DNA of 64,000 nucleotides, from contig UQIF01000009.1 in the NCBI GenBank assembly GCA_900540955.1, positions 8,111 to 72,110 on the forward strand, read 5' to 3'. The DNA is from an uncultured Olsenella sp. (GTDB taxonomy: Bacteria; Actinomycetota; Coriobacteriia; Coriobacteriales; Atopobiaceae). Positions 18,132 through 27,142 of this stretch are shown one piece after another. Both the position numbers and the translations under genes were made by a program. The notes under the pieces were generated by a model. That model saw only the letters and a list, made by a program, of their open reading frames with translations. It had not been told where the DNA came from and ran no database searches. How positions within the stretch are numbered: position 1 is the first letter of the stretch; each line of letters opens with the position of its first letter.

Positions 18132-19139
18132 ATGGCGAAGTCCGCACGCAGCACAAAGAAGGGCGGCGCGTCCTTTTCTATCTCAGGGCTCATCGATGTC
18201 CTCGCCTCCGGAATGGAGACCCTCGATTCCATGGAGGATGGGCTCCGTATTCGTGTGCATGTGGGGACGGAGTGTCCACGCGAGCTCGTCCTCGCCGCCA
18301 AAGAGGCGCTCGCGGCGCAGCGCGCCGGGGGAGCGGTTGAGGTCATGGGGCTCTGCGCGCCTGTTGCGAGCGCTGCCGCCCCCGATGCGGTCGTTGTTCT
18401 CGCCGCCGCTCATGAGGATGGCCTGTGCTCATTGCTGAGCTCCTACCTCGCTCAGGGCGTTTCGTGCGCTCTGGTGGCCGAGACGCTCCTTGAAACTCCC
18501 GTTCTCGACGAGAAGTGCTGTGCCGGCGTCGGCCTCGTGTGCGCATCCGACGCCGACGCCCTTGGGCCGAAGCTCGCCGAATGGCTCTCGGGCGTCGTGC
18601 CCAATCCCGTCGCGCTCGCGGCGAACTTCCCTTTCTGCCGGGACGCCGTGGTGAATCGCCTTGCTGCGCGCAGCGCCGCCGAGAACGCGGCTGTCGGGGC
18701 CATCTCGCTCATCCCCGGTTCTGACTACCCGATCATGTGCGCGAGCCAGGCGAAGCTCGCGCTCGACATCGCCGCCTGTTACGGCAACGGCGTCGAACTT
18801 TCCCGCGCCCTTGAGGTTGCCGGCGTCTTCGGCGCGGGGCTTGCCTACCGTGGCGTCGCTCGCGCCGCGGCCGGCCTTGTCCCGGGCCTCGGTTTCTTGC
18901 TCAAGGCGGCCATGGGCTACGCGGGCACCGTTGTCACCGCCAAGGCGGTCCAGGCGCGATTCTCGCTTATGGCAAAACCCGTCAAGAACAGCGCGGGGGA
19001 GCGTGCAGGTGCCTCGAGGGGCGACGGAGGCCCACATCCTGCGCCGTTGCCTGATGTGGTTGTTCCCGTCGGCGATGCCGACATCGACCATTCCTATGTC
19101 CTTATCTCCGACGACCGTAGCAAGGGGGACCCTGAGTGA
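18132..19139 (+). CDS. DUF697 (YcjF-like) protein
   Basis: 335 residues. The N-terminal ~200 residues look like a variant nucleotide-binding fold without a clear P-loop. From about residue 195 the stretch VGAISLIPGSDYPIMCASQ, followed by KLALDIAACYG and GRAYRGVARAAAG-like helices, matches DUF697, a membrane-associated domain often fused to small GTPases. GGGGG lies before the ATG at 18132. Its stop overlaps the next GTG, so it is coupled to the radical-SAM gene. Function unknown. Confidence 0.7.
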   Translation: MAKSARSTKKGGASFSISGLIDVLASGMETLDSMEDGLRIRVHVGTECPRELVLAAKEALAAQRAGGAVEVMGLCAPVASAAAPDAVVVLAAAHEDGLCSLLSSYLAQGVSCALVAETLLETPVLDEKCCAGVGLVCASDADALGPKLAEWLSGVVPNPVALAANFPFCRDAVVNRLAARSAAENAAVGAISLIPGSDYPIMCASQAKLALDIAACYGNGVELSRALEVAGVFGAGLAYRGVARAAAGLVPGLGFLLKAAMGYAGTVVTAKAVQARFSLMAKPVKNSAGERAGASRGDGGPHPAPLPDVVVPVGDADIDHSYVLISDDRSKGDPE

Positions 19140-21013
19140 GGGCCAAACGTGAGAATCTTTTCCATTTGCTCGAGCCGCTCCTGCCCCATGTGGAGCACCC
19201 GAGCCGCTATCTCGACCACGAGTGGGGCGCCTGCGAGGACCAGGAGGGGCCTTTCCACCTGTGCATGTGCTATGCCGACGTCTATGAGGTCGGCCAGCCC
19301 AACCTCGGCGTCTCCATCCTGTACAACACGATAAACGCGCTCCCCGACATGAGCTGCGAGCGCGCCTACCTGCCGTGGAACGATATGAGCTCTCTCATGC
19401 GGGAACGCGGGGTCCCTATGCTCTCGCTGGAGGCGGCGGCCCCGCTCGCTTCCTTCGACGCCGTCGGCTTCACGCTTGCCCACGAGCTCATATGGACGAA
19501 CGTCCTCGAGGCCCTCGACCTCTCGGGCATCGCCCTTACGAGCGCCGAGCGCGACGAGGACGACCCTATCATCCTGGCGGGCGGGCCTTCCGCCTGGAAC
19601 TGCGAGCCGATGGCGCCCGTGTTCGACGCGGTGCTGCTGGGCGACGGCGAGGAGTCGATCGTCGACGTCTGCGCCTGCATTCGCGACGCGCGGGCGGATG
19701 GCGTCTCGCGTTCCGGGCTGCTCTGCCGCCTCGCCGAGCTGCCGGGAGTCTACGTCCCGTCGCTCTACGACGTCGTCTACGACGAGTCCTCGACTCGCTG
19801 GGGCTACGCCGTGCCCAAAACCGGCACCCCGGCGCGCGAGGTAGTGCTCAAGAGCTGCATTGCCGATCTGGCGGCGACGCCCCCCGTGGCGTCGACCATC
19901 GTCCCGTACATGGGCATCGTCCAGGACCGCCTCTCGCTCGAGGTGCTTCGCGGCTGTGCCCGCGGCTGCCGTTTCTGCCAGGCCGGGATGACTTACCGCC
20001 CCGTCAGGGAGCGTCCGGCTGATCAGGTCGTGGCGGCGGGGGAGGAGGGGCTTGCCTTCAGCGGCCACGACGAGATCAGCCTCACGTCGCTTTCCACCAC
20101 GGACCACTCGCAGTGCGCTGCCATCCTCAACCGCATGCACGCCGACCTTGCCGACCGCGGTATCCGCGTCTCGATTCCCTCCCAGCGACTCGATTCCTTC
20201 GGCGTTGAGATGGCGATGGCCGTCGGCGGGGGCAAGAAGGGCGGCCTCACCTTCGCGCCTGAGGCGGGCAGCCAGCGTTTGCGCGACGTCATCAACAAAA
20301 ACGTTACGGAGGAAGACCTCGAGCGCGCCGCGCGCAACGCCTTCGAGAACGGGTGGCGCCGCTGCAAGCTGTACTTCATGATGGGCCTTCCCACCGAGAC
20401 CGACGAGGACATCGTCGGTATCGTGAGGGCCGCCGAGCGCGTGCTGGAGATCGGCCGTGAGGTCGTGGGCCGCGGCTACAAGAGCGGCGTCTCCGTCACC
20501 ATATCGGTCGCCGTGTTCGTGCCCAAGTGCTACACGGCGTTTCAATGGGCTGGCCAGCTCAACCCCGCCGAGGTTAGGCGCCGGCAGCAGCTGCTTCTGC
20601 ACTCATGCCGCGACCGAGGCGTCCGCATCAACTACCACGACTCGTCCACCTCGCTTGTGGAGGGCGCCATCTCAAAGATGGGCAGGGACGGCTTCGGCCT
20701 GCTGCTCGAGGCGTGGCGTCGCGGGTGCCGCTTCGACGCGTGGACGAGCGAGTTCTCCTTCGATCGCTGGAGCGAGGCCGCCGCGGCGTGCGGCTACGAC
20801 CTCGAGGACATTGCCTGCGAGGAGTTTTCCGTTGACGCCCGCTTGCCTTGGGACCACACGTCCCCCGGGGTGTCCAAGGGCTTTCTGCAGAGGGAGTGGC
20901 GCCGTGCCGCCATGGGCGTCACGACGCCCGACTGCACGCGCGACAGCTGCGTCGGGTGCGGCGTGTGCCCGACGCTTGGCGTCAAAAACGTGATTCAGGA
21001 GGAGCGCAAATGA
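19136..21013 (+). CDS. TIGR03960-type radical SAM protein
   Basis: 625 residues, GTG start in a GTGA overlap. N-terminal ~220 residues resemble a B12-binding-like fold (YADVYEVGQPNLGVSILY, LAGGPSAWNCEPMAPVFD). The radical SAM site is Cys274-x3-Cys278-x2-Cys281 (GCARGCRFC), with GGKKGGLTFAPEAGSQRLR and GLPTETDEDI downstream as in MiaB-like enzymes. Three or four further Cys near the C-terminus (CTRDSCVGCGVC) could hold a second iron-sulfur cluster. The substrate of this family is not known to me. Coupled to the DUF2344 gene by ATGA. Confidence 0.85.
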   Translation: MRAKRENLFHLLEPLLPHVEHPSRYLDHEWGACEDQEGPFHLCMCYADVYEVGQPNLGVSILYNTINALPDMSCERAYLPWNDMSSLMRERGVPMLSLEAAAPLASFDAVGFTLAHELIWTNVLEALDLSGIALTSAERDEDDPIILAGGPSAWNCEPMAPVFDAVLLGDGEESIVDVCACIRDARADGVSRSGLLCRLAELPGVYVPSLYDVVYDESSTRWGYAVPKTGTPAREVVLKSCIADLAATPPVASTIVPYMGIVQDRLSLEVLRGCARGCRFCQAGMTYRPVRERPADQVVAAGEEGLAFSGHDEISLTSLSTTDHSQCAAILNRMHADLADRGIRVSIPSQRLDSFGVEMAMAVGGGKKGGLTFAPEAGSQRLRDVINKNVTEEDLERAARNAFENGWRRCKLYFMMGLPTETDEDIVGIVRAAERVLEIGREVVGRGYKSGVSVTISVAVFVPKCYTAFQWAGQLNPAEVRRRQQLLLHSCRDRGVRINYHDSSTSLVEGAISKMGRDGFGLLLEAWRRGCRFDAWTSEFSFDRWSEAAAACGYDLEDIACEEFSVDARLPWDHTSPGVSKGFLQREWRRAAMGVTTPDCTRDSCVGCGVCPTLGVKNVIQEERK

Positions 21014-21765
21014 GCGGGGCCAGGCCTCAGCCCTGGGGCGACGCGAAGCCGCAGGACCTATCACTCATCAAAGAGCTGCCGCGGATCCGCGTGGAGTACG
21101 GCAAAGGCGACAGGCTCGCCTTCCTCGGGCACCTCGAGGTCCTCGAGACCCAGAACCGCTGCATCCGCAGGGCGCGCCTGCCCTTCTCCATCGGCAACGG
21201 GTTCGCGCGTCGCATGAGGATCCAGTTCTCCCAGGCGCTTCCCGTGGGCGCCTCTTCCACCTGTGAGTATTTCGACCTGAGGCTCTCTGAGGAGATTCCC
21301 GCAGACGAGGTGCTCGCGCGCCTTCGCGCCGCGACGCCGCCCGCGCTCGCGCCGACGCGCGCGGCCTACGTCGAGGGCCGCGTTCCCGCGCTCGAGAGCT
21401 GGCTCACGAGGTCGCGCTGGGAGGTGCTCGTCCGCGACTGCGCCGTGGACGCTCGAGAGCTCTCCTGCCGTATCGCGGCGCTCAGGGACTCGGGCGTCCT
21501 AGAGTACCTGAGGGGCGAGAAGAAAAAGACGATCGACGTCTCGTCTGCGCTCGTCTCTTGGGAGTGCCGCGACGCGGAGGGCGGGGTCGCGCTCACCCTC
21601 GACACGCGCTCGAGCAATGCCGGGGCGCTTCGCCCCCAGCTTCTCATCGACCGCGCGCTTACGGGCGCGGCTGCCGGCTCTGTGGGCTATGACTGCCTCA
21701 AGGTCTGCCGCGTTTCGCAGGCCCATGAGGACGAGAATAGTGGCCTTCTTGTGAAGCCGCTCTAG
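21010..21765 (+). CDS. TIGR03936-type radical-SAM-linked protein (DUF2344)
   Basis: 251 residues. The core IRVEYGKGDRLAFLGHLE, RRARLPFSIGNGFARRMR and FSQALPVGASS match DUF2344, usually found fused to or beside TIGR03960 proteins. It overlaps the preceding gene as ATGA, with GGAGGAG seven bases upstream. The pair is often found just before rplU, as here; its biochemical role is undefined. Confidence 0.82.
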   Translation: MSGARPQPWGDAKPQDLSLIKELPRIRVEYGKGDRLAFLGHLEVLETQNRCIRRARLPFSIGNGFARRMRIQFSQALPVGASSTCEYFDLRLSEEIPADEVLARLRAATPPALAPTRAAYVEGRVPALESWLTRSRWEVLVRDCAVDARELSCRIAALRDSGVLEYLRGEKKKTIDVSSALVSWECRDAEGGVALTLDTRSSNAGALRPQLLIDRALTGAAAGSVGYDCLKVCRVSQAHEDENSGLLVKPL

Positions 21766-21953
21766 ATGTTGTGCCTTTAAGGTCGATTACCTCTATATTT
21801 TTACAGGTTGCCTGACTGCCGACGACCAGCTGGTACCGCTACCGTTTCCCCGGTGGGACCCAGTTGGCCAACAACATGCTCCGTTGACTGGTCAGAGCGG
21901 CTTGAGTAATATGAGTGACTGTTGCACTAACGCCAGCAATGAAGGGTTCAAGA
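21766..21953 (+). promoter_or_regulatory. Candidate structured leader of rplU
   Basis: 188 bases before rplU. A possible promoter is TTGTGC at 21770 with TATATT about 19 bases downstream (weak spacing). The leader can fold: GACCAG 21824-21829 with CTGGTC 21888-21893 enclosing CTGG 21830-21833 / CCAG 21860-21863 and ACCG 21841-21844 / CGGT 21851-21854. Position and shape suggest an L21-type autogenous leader; identity with the known L21 leader is not shown. Confidence 0.4.
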
Positions 21954-22262
21954 ATGTACGCAATCATCGCAACTGGTGGCAAGCAGTATAAGGTTGCCGA
22001 GGGCGACGTCATCGCCGTCGAGAAGCTCGATGCGCAGCCTGGCGACAAGGTGGAGCTCCCCGTCCTGCTCATCAGCGACGGCAAGTCCACTGTCGTTGGC
22101 TCTGCCCCCCTCCAGGACAAGACCGTCACCGCCGAGATCCTCGAGCAGTTCAAGGGCGATAAGGTCCGTGTCTTCAAGTTCAAGAAGCGTAAGCGCTACC
22201 AGCGAGACAAGGGTCACCGTCAGCAGCTGACCAAGATCAAGATCGCTTCCATCCCCGCGTAG
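21954..22262 (+). CDS. rplU: 50S ribosomal protein L21
   Basis: 102 residues, full family length, start MYAIIATGGKQYKV; C-terminal KKRKRYQRDKGHRQQLT. Binds 23S rRNA in the large subunit. The ATG at 21954 has AAGGG upstream; an in-frame ATG 39 bases earlier would add a non-family tail. Co-transcribed with rpmA. Confidence 0.96.
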   Translation: MYAIIATGGKQYKVAEGDVIAVEKLDAQPGDKVELPVLLISDGKSTVVGSAPLQDKTVTAEILEQFKGDKVRVFKFKKRKRYQRDKGHRQQLTKIKIASIPA

Positions 22263-22293
22263 CTCTTAGTTTTTATAGAAGGCAGGTAGCACT

Positions 22294-22542
22294 ATGGCTC
22301 ACAAGAAAGGCCTCGGCTCTTCCCGTAACGGCCGCGACTCGCAGGCGCAGCGTCTTGGCACCAAGCGCTTCGGCGGTCAGAACGTCAAGGCCGGCGAGAT
22401 CCTCGTCCGTCAGCGCGGCACCCACATCCACCCCGGTGAGAACGTCGGCATCGGCAAGGACGACACCCTGTTTGCCCTTAAGGCCGGCAAGGTTGAGTTC
22501 ACTAAGGGCGTCAAGCACATGGTTCACGTCCGCGAGGCGTAA
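22294..22542 (+). CDS. rpmA: 50S ribosomal protein L27
   Basis: 82 residues; MAHKKGLGSSRNGRDSQAQR start and GTHIHPGENVGIGKDDTLFAL core are typical. Its N-terminal tail reaches the peptidyl-transferase centre. There is no cleavable FxxQxxF leader of the kind found in Firmicutes. 31 bases after rplU. Confidence 0.97.
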   Translation: MAHKKGLGSSRNGRDSQAQRLGTKRFGGQNVKAGEILVRQRGTHIHPGENVGIGKDDTLFALKAGKVEFTKGVKHMVHVREA

Positions 22543-22567
22543 AACCGCTTTTTGATTGTTCTTTTCG

Positions 22568-22599
22568 GGGACCCTGCTTACGCGGGGTCCCTGTTTTTA
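22568..22599 (+). terminator. Rho-independent terminator after rpmA
   Basis: GGGACCC 22568-22574 and GGGTCCC 22585-22591 form the stem, with TGTTTTTAT directly after. Ends the rplU-rpmA unit. Confidence 0.88.
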
Positions 22600-22651
22600 T
22601 CTGGCTATACTCTTTTGCTGGTAATAACGACGCACGACTTTGGAGCCGCAC

Positions 22652-24034
22652 GTGGAAAATACTTTCACCGATCTCTCGCATATCAATGTCAAGGGCGGCG
22701 ACGGCGGGGCGGGCTGCATGTCCTTCCGGCGCGAGGCGTTTGTCCCCAAGGGCGGCCCCGACGGCGGCGACGGCGGCCACGGCGGCGACGTCGTGGTGGT
22801 TGCCGACGCACAGCTCTCGTCTCTCATCGATTATCGCTACAAGCACCACTTCCGCGCCGAGCGCGGCACCCATGGCAAGGGCGCCAAACGTCACGGCTCC
22901 GACGGTGCCGACCTTATCCTTAAGGTCCCCCTTGGCACGGTCGTCCGCGAGCTCGACGCCCAGACCCAGAAGCCCGTGTGCGAGCTCGCCGATCTTACTC
23001 AGCCCGGGGAGCGCGTGATCGTGGCCCCCGGCGGTCGCGGCGGCTTGGGAAACACGCACTTCGTCACCTCCGTGCGGCGCGCCCCCGCGTTTGCCGAGAA
23101 GGGTGAGCCCGCCCTTGAGCACTGGATCGAGCTCGAGATGAAGCTCATGGCCGACGCCGCGCTCGTCGGCATGCCCTCGGTCGGCAAGAGCTCCATCATC
23201 GCCCGCATCTCTGCTGCGCGCCCGAAGGTCGCCGACTACCCGTTCACCACGCTCGTTCCGAACCTCGGCGTCGCCCGCGCGGCCAACGGCCAGTCATTCG
23301 TCGCTGCGGACGTCCCCGGGCTCATCGAGGGGGCAAGCGAGGGCAAGGGTTTGGGCCACCAGTTCCTTCGCCACATTGAGCGCACGGCGCTCATTCTGCA
23401 CGTCGTGGACATCACCGGCGGGTACGAGGCCCGCGACGTCGTTGAGGACTACAAGACCATCAATGCCGAGCTTTCGGCATACGCCGAGGAGCTCTCCCGC
23501 CGCCCACAGATCGTCGTCGCGAATAAGTGCGACCTTCCGGGTTACGAGGACGAGATCGATCGCCTTCGCGCCGCCGCCGAGGCAGAAGGGCATGAGTTCT
23601 TCGCCGTTTCCGCCGCCACGGGCGAGGGCCTCGATGAGCTCGTCACAAGGGTGGCCGCTCAGGTCGCAGAGCTGCGAGAGGAGCTCGCGGCTGCCGAGCC
23701 CGAGCGCGACCTCACCGAGAAGTGGGAGCGCGACCGCCAGCGCCGCGACAGCGCCATCAGGATTTCGCGCGAGGAGCGCAACGCCTGGCGCGTCACGGGC
23801 GGCTCCATCGAGCGTATGGTCGTCCAGACCGACTGGGAGAACGAAGACGCCGTGGCCTATCTCCAGCATCGTTTCTCGCGCTGTGGCCTCGACGACAAGC
23901 TTCGCCGCGCAGGCGCCGTCACGGGCGATGAGATTCGCATCCTCGGCTTCGCCTTCGACTACGAGGGAGACGAGCCCGACAGTTTCGCCGAGCTTCGCGA
24001 GGACGAGGTCGCTTTCGGTGACGAGGAGGCCTAG
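22652..24034 (+). CDS. obgE: GTPase Obg/CgtA
   Basis: Ribosome-assembly and stress GTPase, 460 residues. The glycine-rich Obg fold comes first (GGDGGAGCMSFRREAFVPKG), then the G domain with P-loop GMPSVGKSS, DVPGLIEGAS, NKCD and SAAT, and finally the OCT domain (residues ~345-435) as in Gram-positives. The chosen GTG start is preceded by GGAG six bases upstream; a TTG four codons earlier is also possible. First of obgE-proB-proA-nadD-yqeK-rsfS. Confidence 0.95.
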   Translation: MENTFTDLSHINVKGGDGGAGCMSFRREAFVPKGGPDGGDGGHGGDVVVVADAQLSSLIDYRYKHHFRAERGTHGKGAKRHGSDGADLILKVPLGTVVRELDAQTQKPVCELADLTQPGERVIVAPGGRGGLGNTHFVTSVRRAPAFAEKGEPALEHWIELEMKLMADAALVGMPSVGKSSIIARISAARPKVADYPFTTLVPNLGVARAANGQSFVAADVPGLIEGASEGKGLGHQFLRHIERTALILHVVDITGGYEARDVVEDYKTINAELSAYAEELSRRPQIVVANKCDLPGYEDEIDRLRAAAEAEGHEFFAVSAATGEGLDELVTRVAAQVAELREELAAAEPERDLTEKWERDRQRRDSAIRISREERNAWRVTGGSIERMVVQTDWENEDAVAYLQHRFSRCGLDDKLRRAGAVTGDEIRILGFAFDYEGDEPDSFAELREDEVAFGDEEA

Positions 24035-24040
24035 CGGACG

Positions 24041-25150
24041 ATGGCAGACAGGCTGATTGTCTTCAAGATCGGCTCCACCACGCTCGTCGACGATACGGGG
24101 GCTCTCGACAGGCCCTTTATCCGGAGCCTCTCCGACCAGGTCGTCGCCCTGCGCGAGGCGGGCAATAAGGTCGTCGTCGTTTCCTCCGGCGCGGCGGCCG
24201 CAGGCCGCGACGCCCTCGGCATGACCGAGCGCCCGAGCGATATCGCGACGCTGCAGGCGTGCGCGTCCGTCGGCCAGTCGGCGCTTACCGAGGCCTACGC
24301 CGAGGTGCTCAGGGAGCGGGGGGTCTCCTGCGGGCAGGTGCTTCTTACCCGCCGCGATGTCGTCGACCGCGAGGGCTACCTCAACGCACGCAACACTATC
24401 ACGAGGCTGCTCGAGCTCGGGTGCGTTCCCGTCGTCAACGAGAACGACACGGTGAGCGTCGCTGAGTTCACGTTCGGTGACAACGACATGCTCGGCGCGA
24501 TCGTGAGCGGTCTTGTGGGCGCCGATCTCTACGTGATCATGTCCGACGTCGACGGCCTCTACACCGCCAACCCCTCCGAGGACCCCGACGCCAAGCTTGT
24601 CCCCCTCGTGACGGAGGTCGACCACAAGATATCGGCAATGGCGGGAGACTCCTCCACCTCCTTCGGCACCGGCGGAATGTCCTCGAAGGTCTGCGCCGCC
24701 CGCGCCATGATGGCGGCGGGCATTCCCACCGTCATCTGCGAGGGAAGAAGGCCGAATGTCCTGTGCGAGGTTGCCTCGGGCAACTCCGTCGGCACCAGGT
24801 TCCAGCCTCCCACCGACTCGAGCCACGAGAGCGGCCGTAAGCTCTGGATCGGCCTCGCCGAGGTCGTCCGCGGAACCCTCCGCCTTGACGAGGGCGCCGC
24901 GAACGCGGTCCTCGAGCACGGCGCCTCGATCCTTCCCGTCGGCGTGGCCCGGGTCGAGGGAGATTTCGCCTCTGGTGAGGTCGTCAACGTTACGAATCCC
25001 TCCGGGGATCTTATTGGCCGCGGCGTTGTGCGCTACTCTTCGGATGACATGCAGCGTGTCCGCGGACTCAAACTCGACGTGATCGCCCGCTTCCTGGGCG
25101 ACGCGGCAGCCGTGCCCGCCGTCCATCGAGACGAGCTCCTCGTCTTCTGA
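24041..25150 (+). CDS. proB: Glutamate 5-kinase
   Basis: Phosphorylates glutamate at the start of proline synthesis. 369 residues: amino-acid-kinase fold (FKIGSTTLVD, VVSSGAAAAGRD, VNENDTVSV, FGDNDMLGAIVS) followed by a C-terminal PUA domain from ~275 (ILPVGVARVEGDFASGEVV). Six bases after obgE. Confidence 0.95.
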   Translation: MADRLIVFKIGSTTLVDDTGALDRPFIRSLSDQVVALREAGNKVVVVSSGAAAAGRDALGMTERPSDIATLQACASVGQSALTEAYAEVLRERGVSCGQVLLTRRDVVDREGYLNARNTITRLLELGCVPVVNENDTVSVAEFTFGDNDMLGAIVSGLVGADLYVIMSDVDGLYTANPSEDPDAKLVPLVTEVDHKISAMAGDSSTSFGTGGMSSKVCAARAMMAAGIPTVICEGRRPNVLCEVASGNSVGTRFQPPTDSSHESGRKLWIGLAEVVRGTLRLDEGAANAVLEHGASILPVGVARVEGDFASGEVVNVTNPSGDLIGRGVVRYSSDDMQRVRGLKLDVIARFLGDAAAVPAVHRDELLVF

Positions 25151-25166
25151 GCAACTGGGGGTTTCC

Positions 25167-26429
25167 ATGGGACTTGCCCTTGAACTTGCGCGCGCCGCCC
25201 GTGACGCGGCTCCTGACATCGCCGCCGCGCCCGCCGAGGTCCGCTCAAGCGCCATCCGCGCCGCCGCCGCCCTTCTTCGCGGGCATGCCGACGCCATAGT
25301 CGCGGCGAACGGGCGCGATATGGCACGGGCCAAGGAGTCGGGAATGAGCGAGGGGCTTCTTGACAGGCTTATGCTCGACGACGCCCGCATCTGCTCCATA
25401 GCCGATGCGATGGACGAGGTCGCCTCTCAGCCCGACCCCCTCGGCAAGGTCGTCGGCGGTCATGTGAACGCGAACGGCCTGCGCATACAGAAGGTCACGG
25501 TCCCCCTCGGCGTCGTCGCCATGATCTACGAGGCGCGGCCCAACGTCACGGCCGACGCCTTCGCGCTCTGCCTGCGCGCGGGCAACGCCTGCCTCCTCAA
25601 GGGCGGCAGCGCCGCGAACGAGACCTGCATGGCTATCGCGGACCTGTGCCGCAAGGCGTGCGGCGACTGCGGACTTCCCGCGGATGCCGTGTCCTACGTC
25701 GAGGACGACGCCGAGCATACCCAGACGGCGGAGCTGCTCGGCGCCGTCGGCCTCGTCGACGTGCTCATCCCGCGCGGCGGAGCGGGCCTTATCCGCGCCT
25801 GCGTTGAGGGCGCGCGCGTTCCCACCATCGAGACGGGCACCGGCAACTGCCATATCTACGTGCACGAGTCGGCCGACCTCGCCCGCGCCCGCGCCATAGT
25901 CATGAACGCGAAGACCCAACGCGTCGGCGTTTGCAACGCCGCCGAGTCGCTTCTAGTGGACGAGGACGTCGCCGAGTCCTTCTTACCTGAAATGCTCGAT
26001 GAGCTCGCAGGCGCCGGGGTCCTCATCCACGGCGATGCGCGCTCGCGTGGGCTCGCCTCCGACGCCGCGCTCTCCAGCTTCGTCGACGCCTCCGAGGACG
26101 ATTGGGGCCGTGAATACCTCGCCCTCGAGATCAGCGTTCACGTCGTCTCGGGCATAGAAGAGGCAATCGACCACATCAACCGCTACGGCACAAGGCATTC
26201 CGAGTCCATCGTCACCGAGTCTTATGCCGCCTCTGAGCGTTTCCTGGCGCGCGTTGACGCCGCCTGCGTGTACGTGAACGCCTCGACCCGCTTTACCGAC
26301 GGGGGAGTGTTCGGGCTCGGGGGCGAGATCGGCATCAGCACTCAGAAGCTCCACGCTCGCGGGCCCATGGGCGCGGAGGCCCTCACTACGACCAAGTTTC
26401 AGATTCGAGGGGACGGCCAGGTCCGATGA
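25167..26429 (+). CDS. proA: Glutamate-5-semialdehyde dehydrogenase (gamma-glutamyl phosphate reductase)
   Basis: NADPH-dependent reduction of glutamyl-5-phosphate. 420 residues: VPLGVVAMIYEARPNVT, LKGGSAANET, the catalytic Cys in RVGVCNAAESLLV, and FGLGGEIGISTQKLHARGPMG near the end. 16 bases after proB; its stop overlaps the nadD start as ATGA. Confidence 0.96.
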   Translation: MGLALELARAARDAAPDIAAAPAEVRSSAIRAAAALLRGHADAIVAANGRDMARAKESGMSEGLLDRLMLDDARICSIADAMDEVASQPDPLGKVVGGHVNANGLRIQKVTVPLGVVAMIYEARPNVTADAFALCLRAGNACLLKGGSAANETCMAIADLCRKACGDCGLPADAVSYVEDDAEHTQTAELLGAVGLVDVLIPRGGAGLIRACVEGARVPTIETGTGNCHIYVHESADLARARAIVMNAKTQRVGVCNAAESLLVDEDVAESFLPEMLDELAGAGVLIHGDARSRGLASDAALSSFVDASEDDWGREYLALEISVHVVSGIEEAIDHINRYGTRHSESIVTESYAASERFLARVDAACVYVNASTRFTDGGVFGLGGEIGISTQKLHARGPMGAEALTTTKFQIRGDGQVR

Positions 26430-27142
26430 GCATGCCCCGTGACTGGAAAGACCGCCTTGAGTCCCTGGGCATGCCCATCTTGGGCGCGACCGAGGGAAAG
26501 ATGTACCGCCTGGGCATCATGGGCGGGACCTTTGACCCGATTCACTACGGCCACCTGGTCGCCGCCGAGCAGGCATACTCGGATCTGGGGCTCAACGTCG
26601 TCGTGTTCATGCCGGCTGGGCGACCTGCTTTCAAGCTCGACAAGAAGGTCGCTTCCGGTGAGGACCGTTTTGCCATGACGCTTCTTGCCACGGCGGACAA
26701 CCCGCATTTCTTGGCCTCACGGTTCGAGATCGACCGCGAGGGCGTGACCTACACCGCGGACACGCTCAGGCGCCTCCGCGAGCTCTACCCCGAAAACGTC
26801 GAGTTTTATTTCATCACCGGCGCCGACGCCATCGCTGAGATCGTCGCTTGGCACGACGCCGACGATATCGCGCGCGTGGCCCATCTTGTGGCTGCCACGA
26901 GGCCCGGCTATAACCTCGACCGCGCGATGGACGCCATCGCGGCCTCCGGCATCGACTTCGACGTGACGTACCTCTCGGTTCCCGCGCTCGCCATCTCCTC
27001 TTCGTATCTGCGCGAGCGCGTCCACAACGGGCAGAGCCTGCGCTACCTCACGCCCGACCCGGTTACCGGCTACCTCCACAAGCATCGCCTCTACGGCGCC
27101 TCGGCTCGCCATTACGGACAGACTGGAGATGTATTCGCCTAG
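26426..27142 (+). CDS. nadD: Nicotinate-nucleotide adenylyltransferase
   Basis: Makes deamido-NAD from nicotinate mononucleotide and ATP. 238 residues. The nucleotidyltransferase motif GGTFDPIHYGHL, FMPAGRPAFK and the SSSYLRERV near the C-terminus (ISSTxIR equivalent) are present. About 27 residues precede the usual N-terminus (MYRLGIMGGT at residue 26); an internal ATG there could be the true start, but the ATGA overlap with proA supports the longer form. Confidence 0.9.
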   Translation: MSMPRDWKDRLESLGMPILGATEGKMYRLGIMGGTFDPIHYGHLVAAEQAYSDLGLNVVVFMPAGRPAFKLDKKVASGEDRFAMTLLATADNPHFLASRFEIDREGVTYTADTLRRLRELYPENVEFYFITGADAIAEIVAWHDADDIARVAHLVAATRPGYNLDRAMDAIAASGIDFDVTYLSVPALAISSSYLRERVHNGQSLRYLTPDPVTGYLHKHRLYGASARHYGQTGDVFA

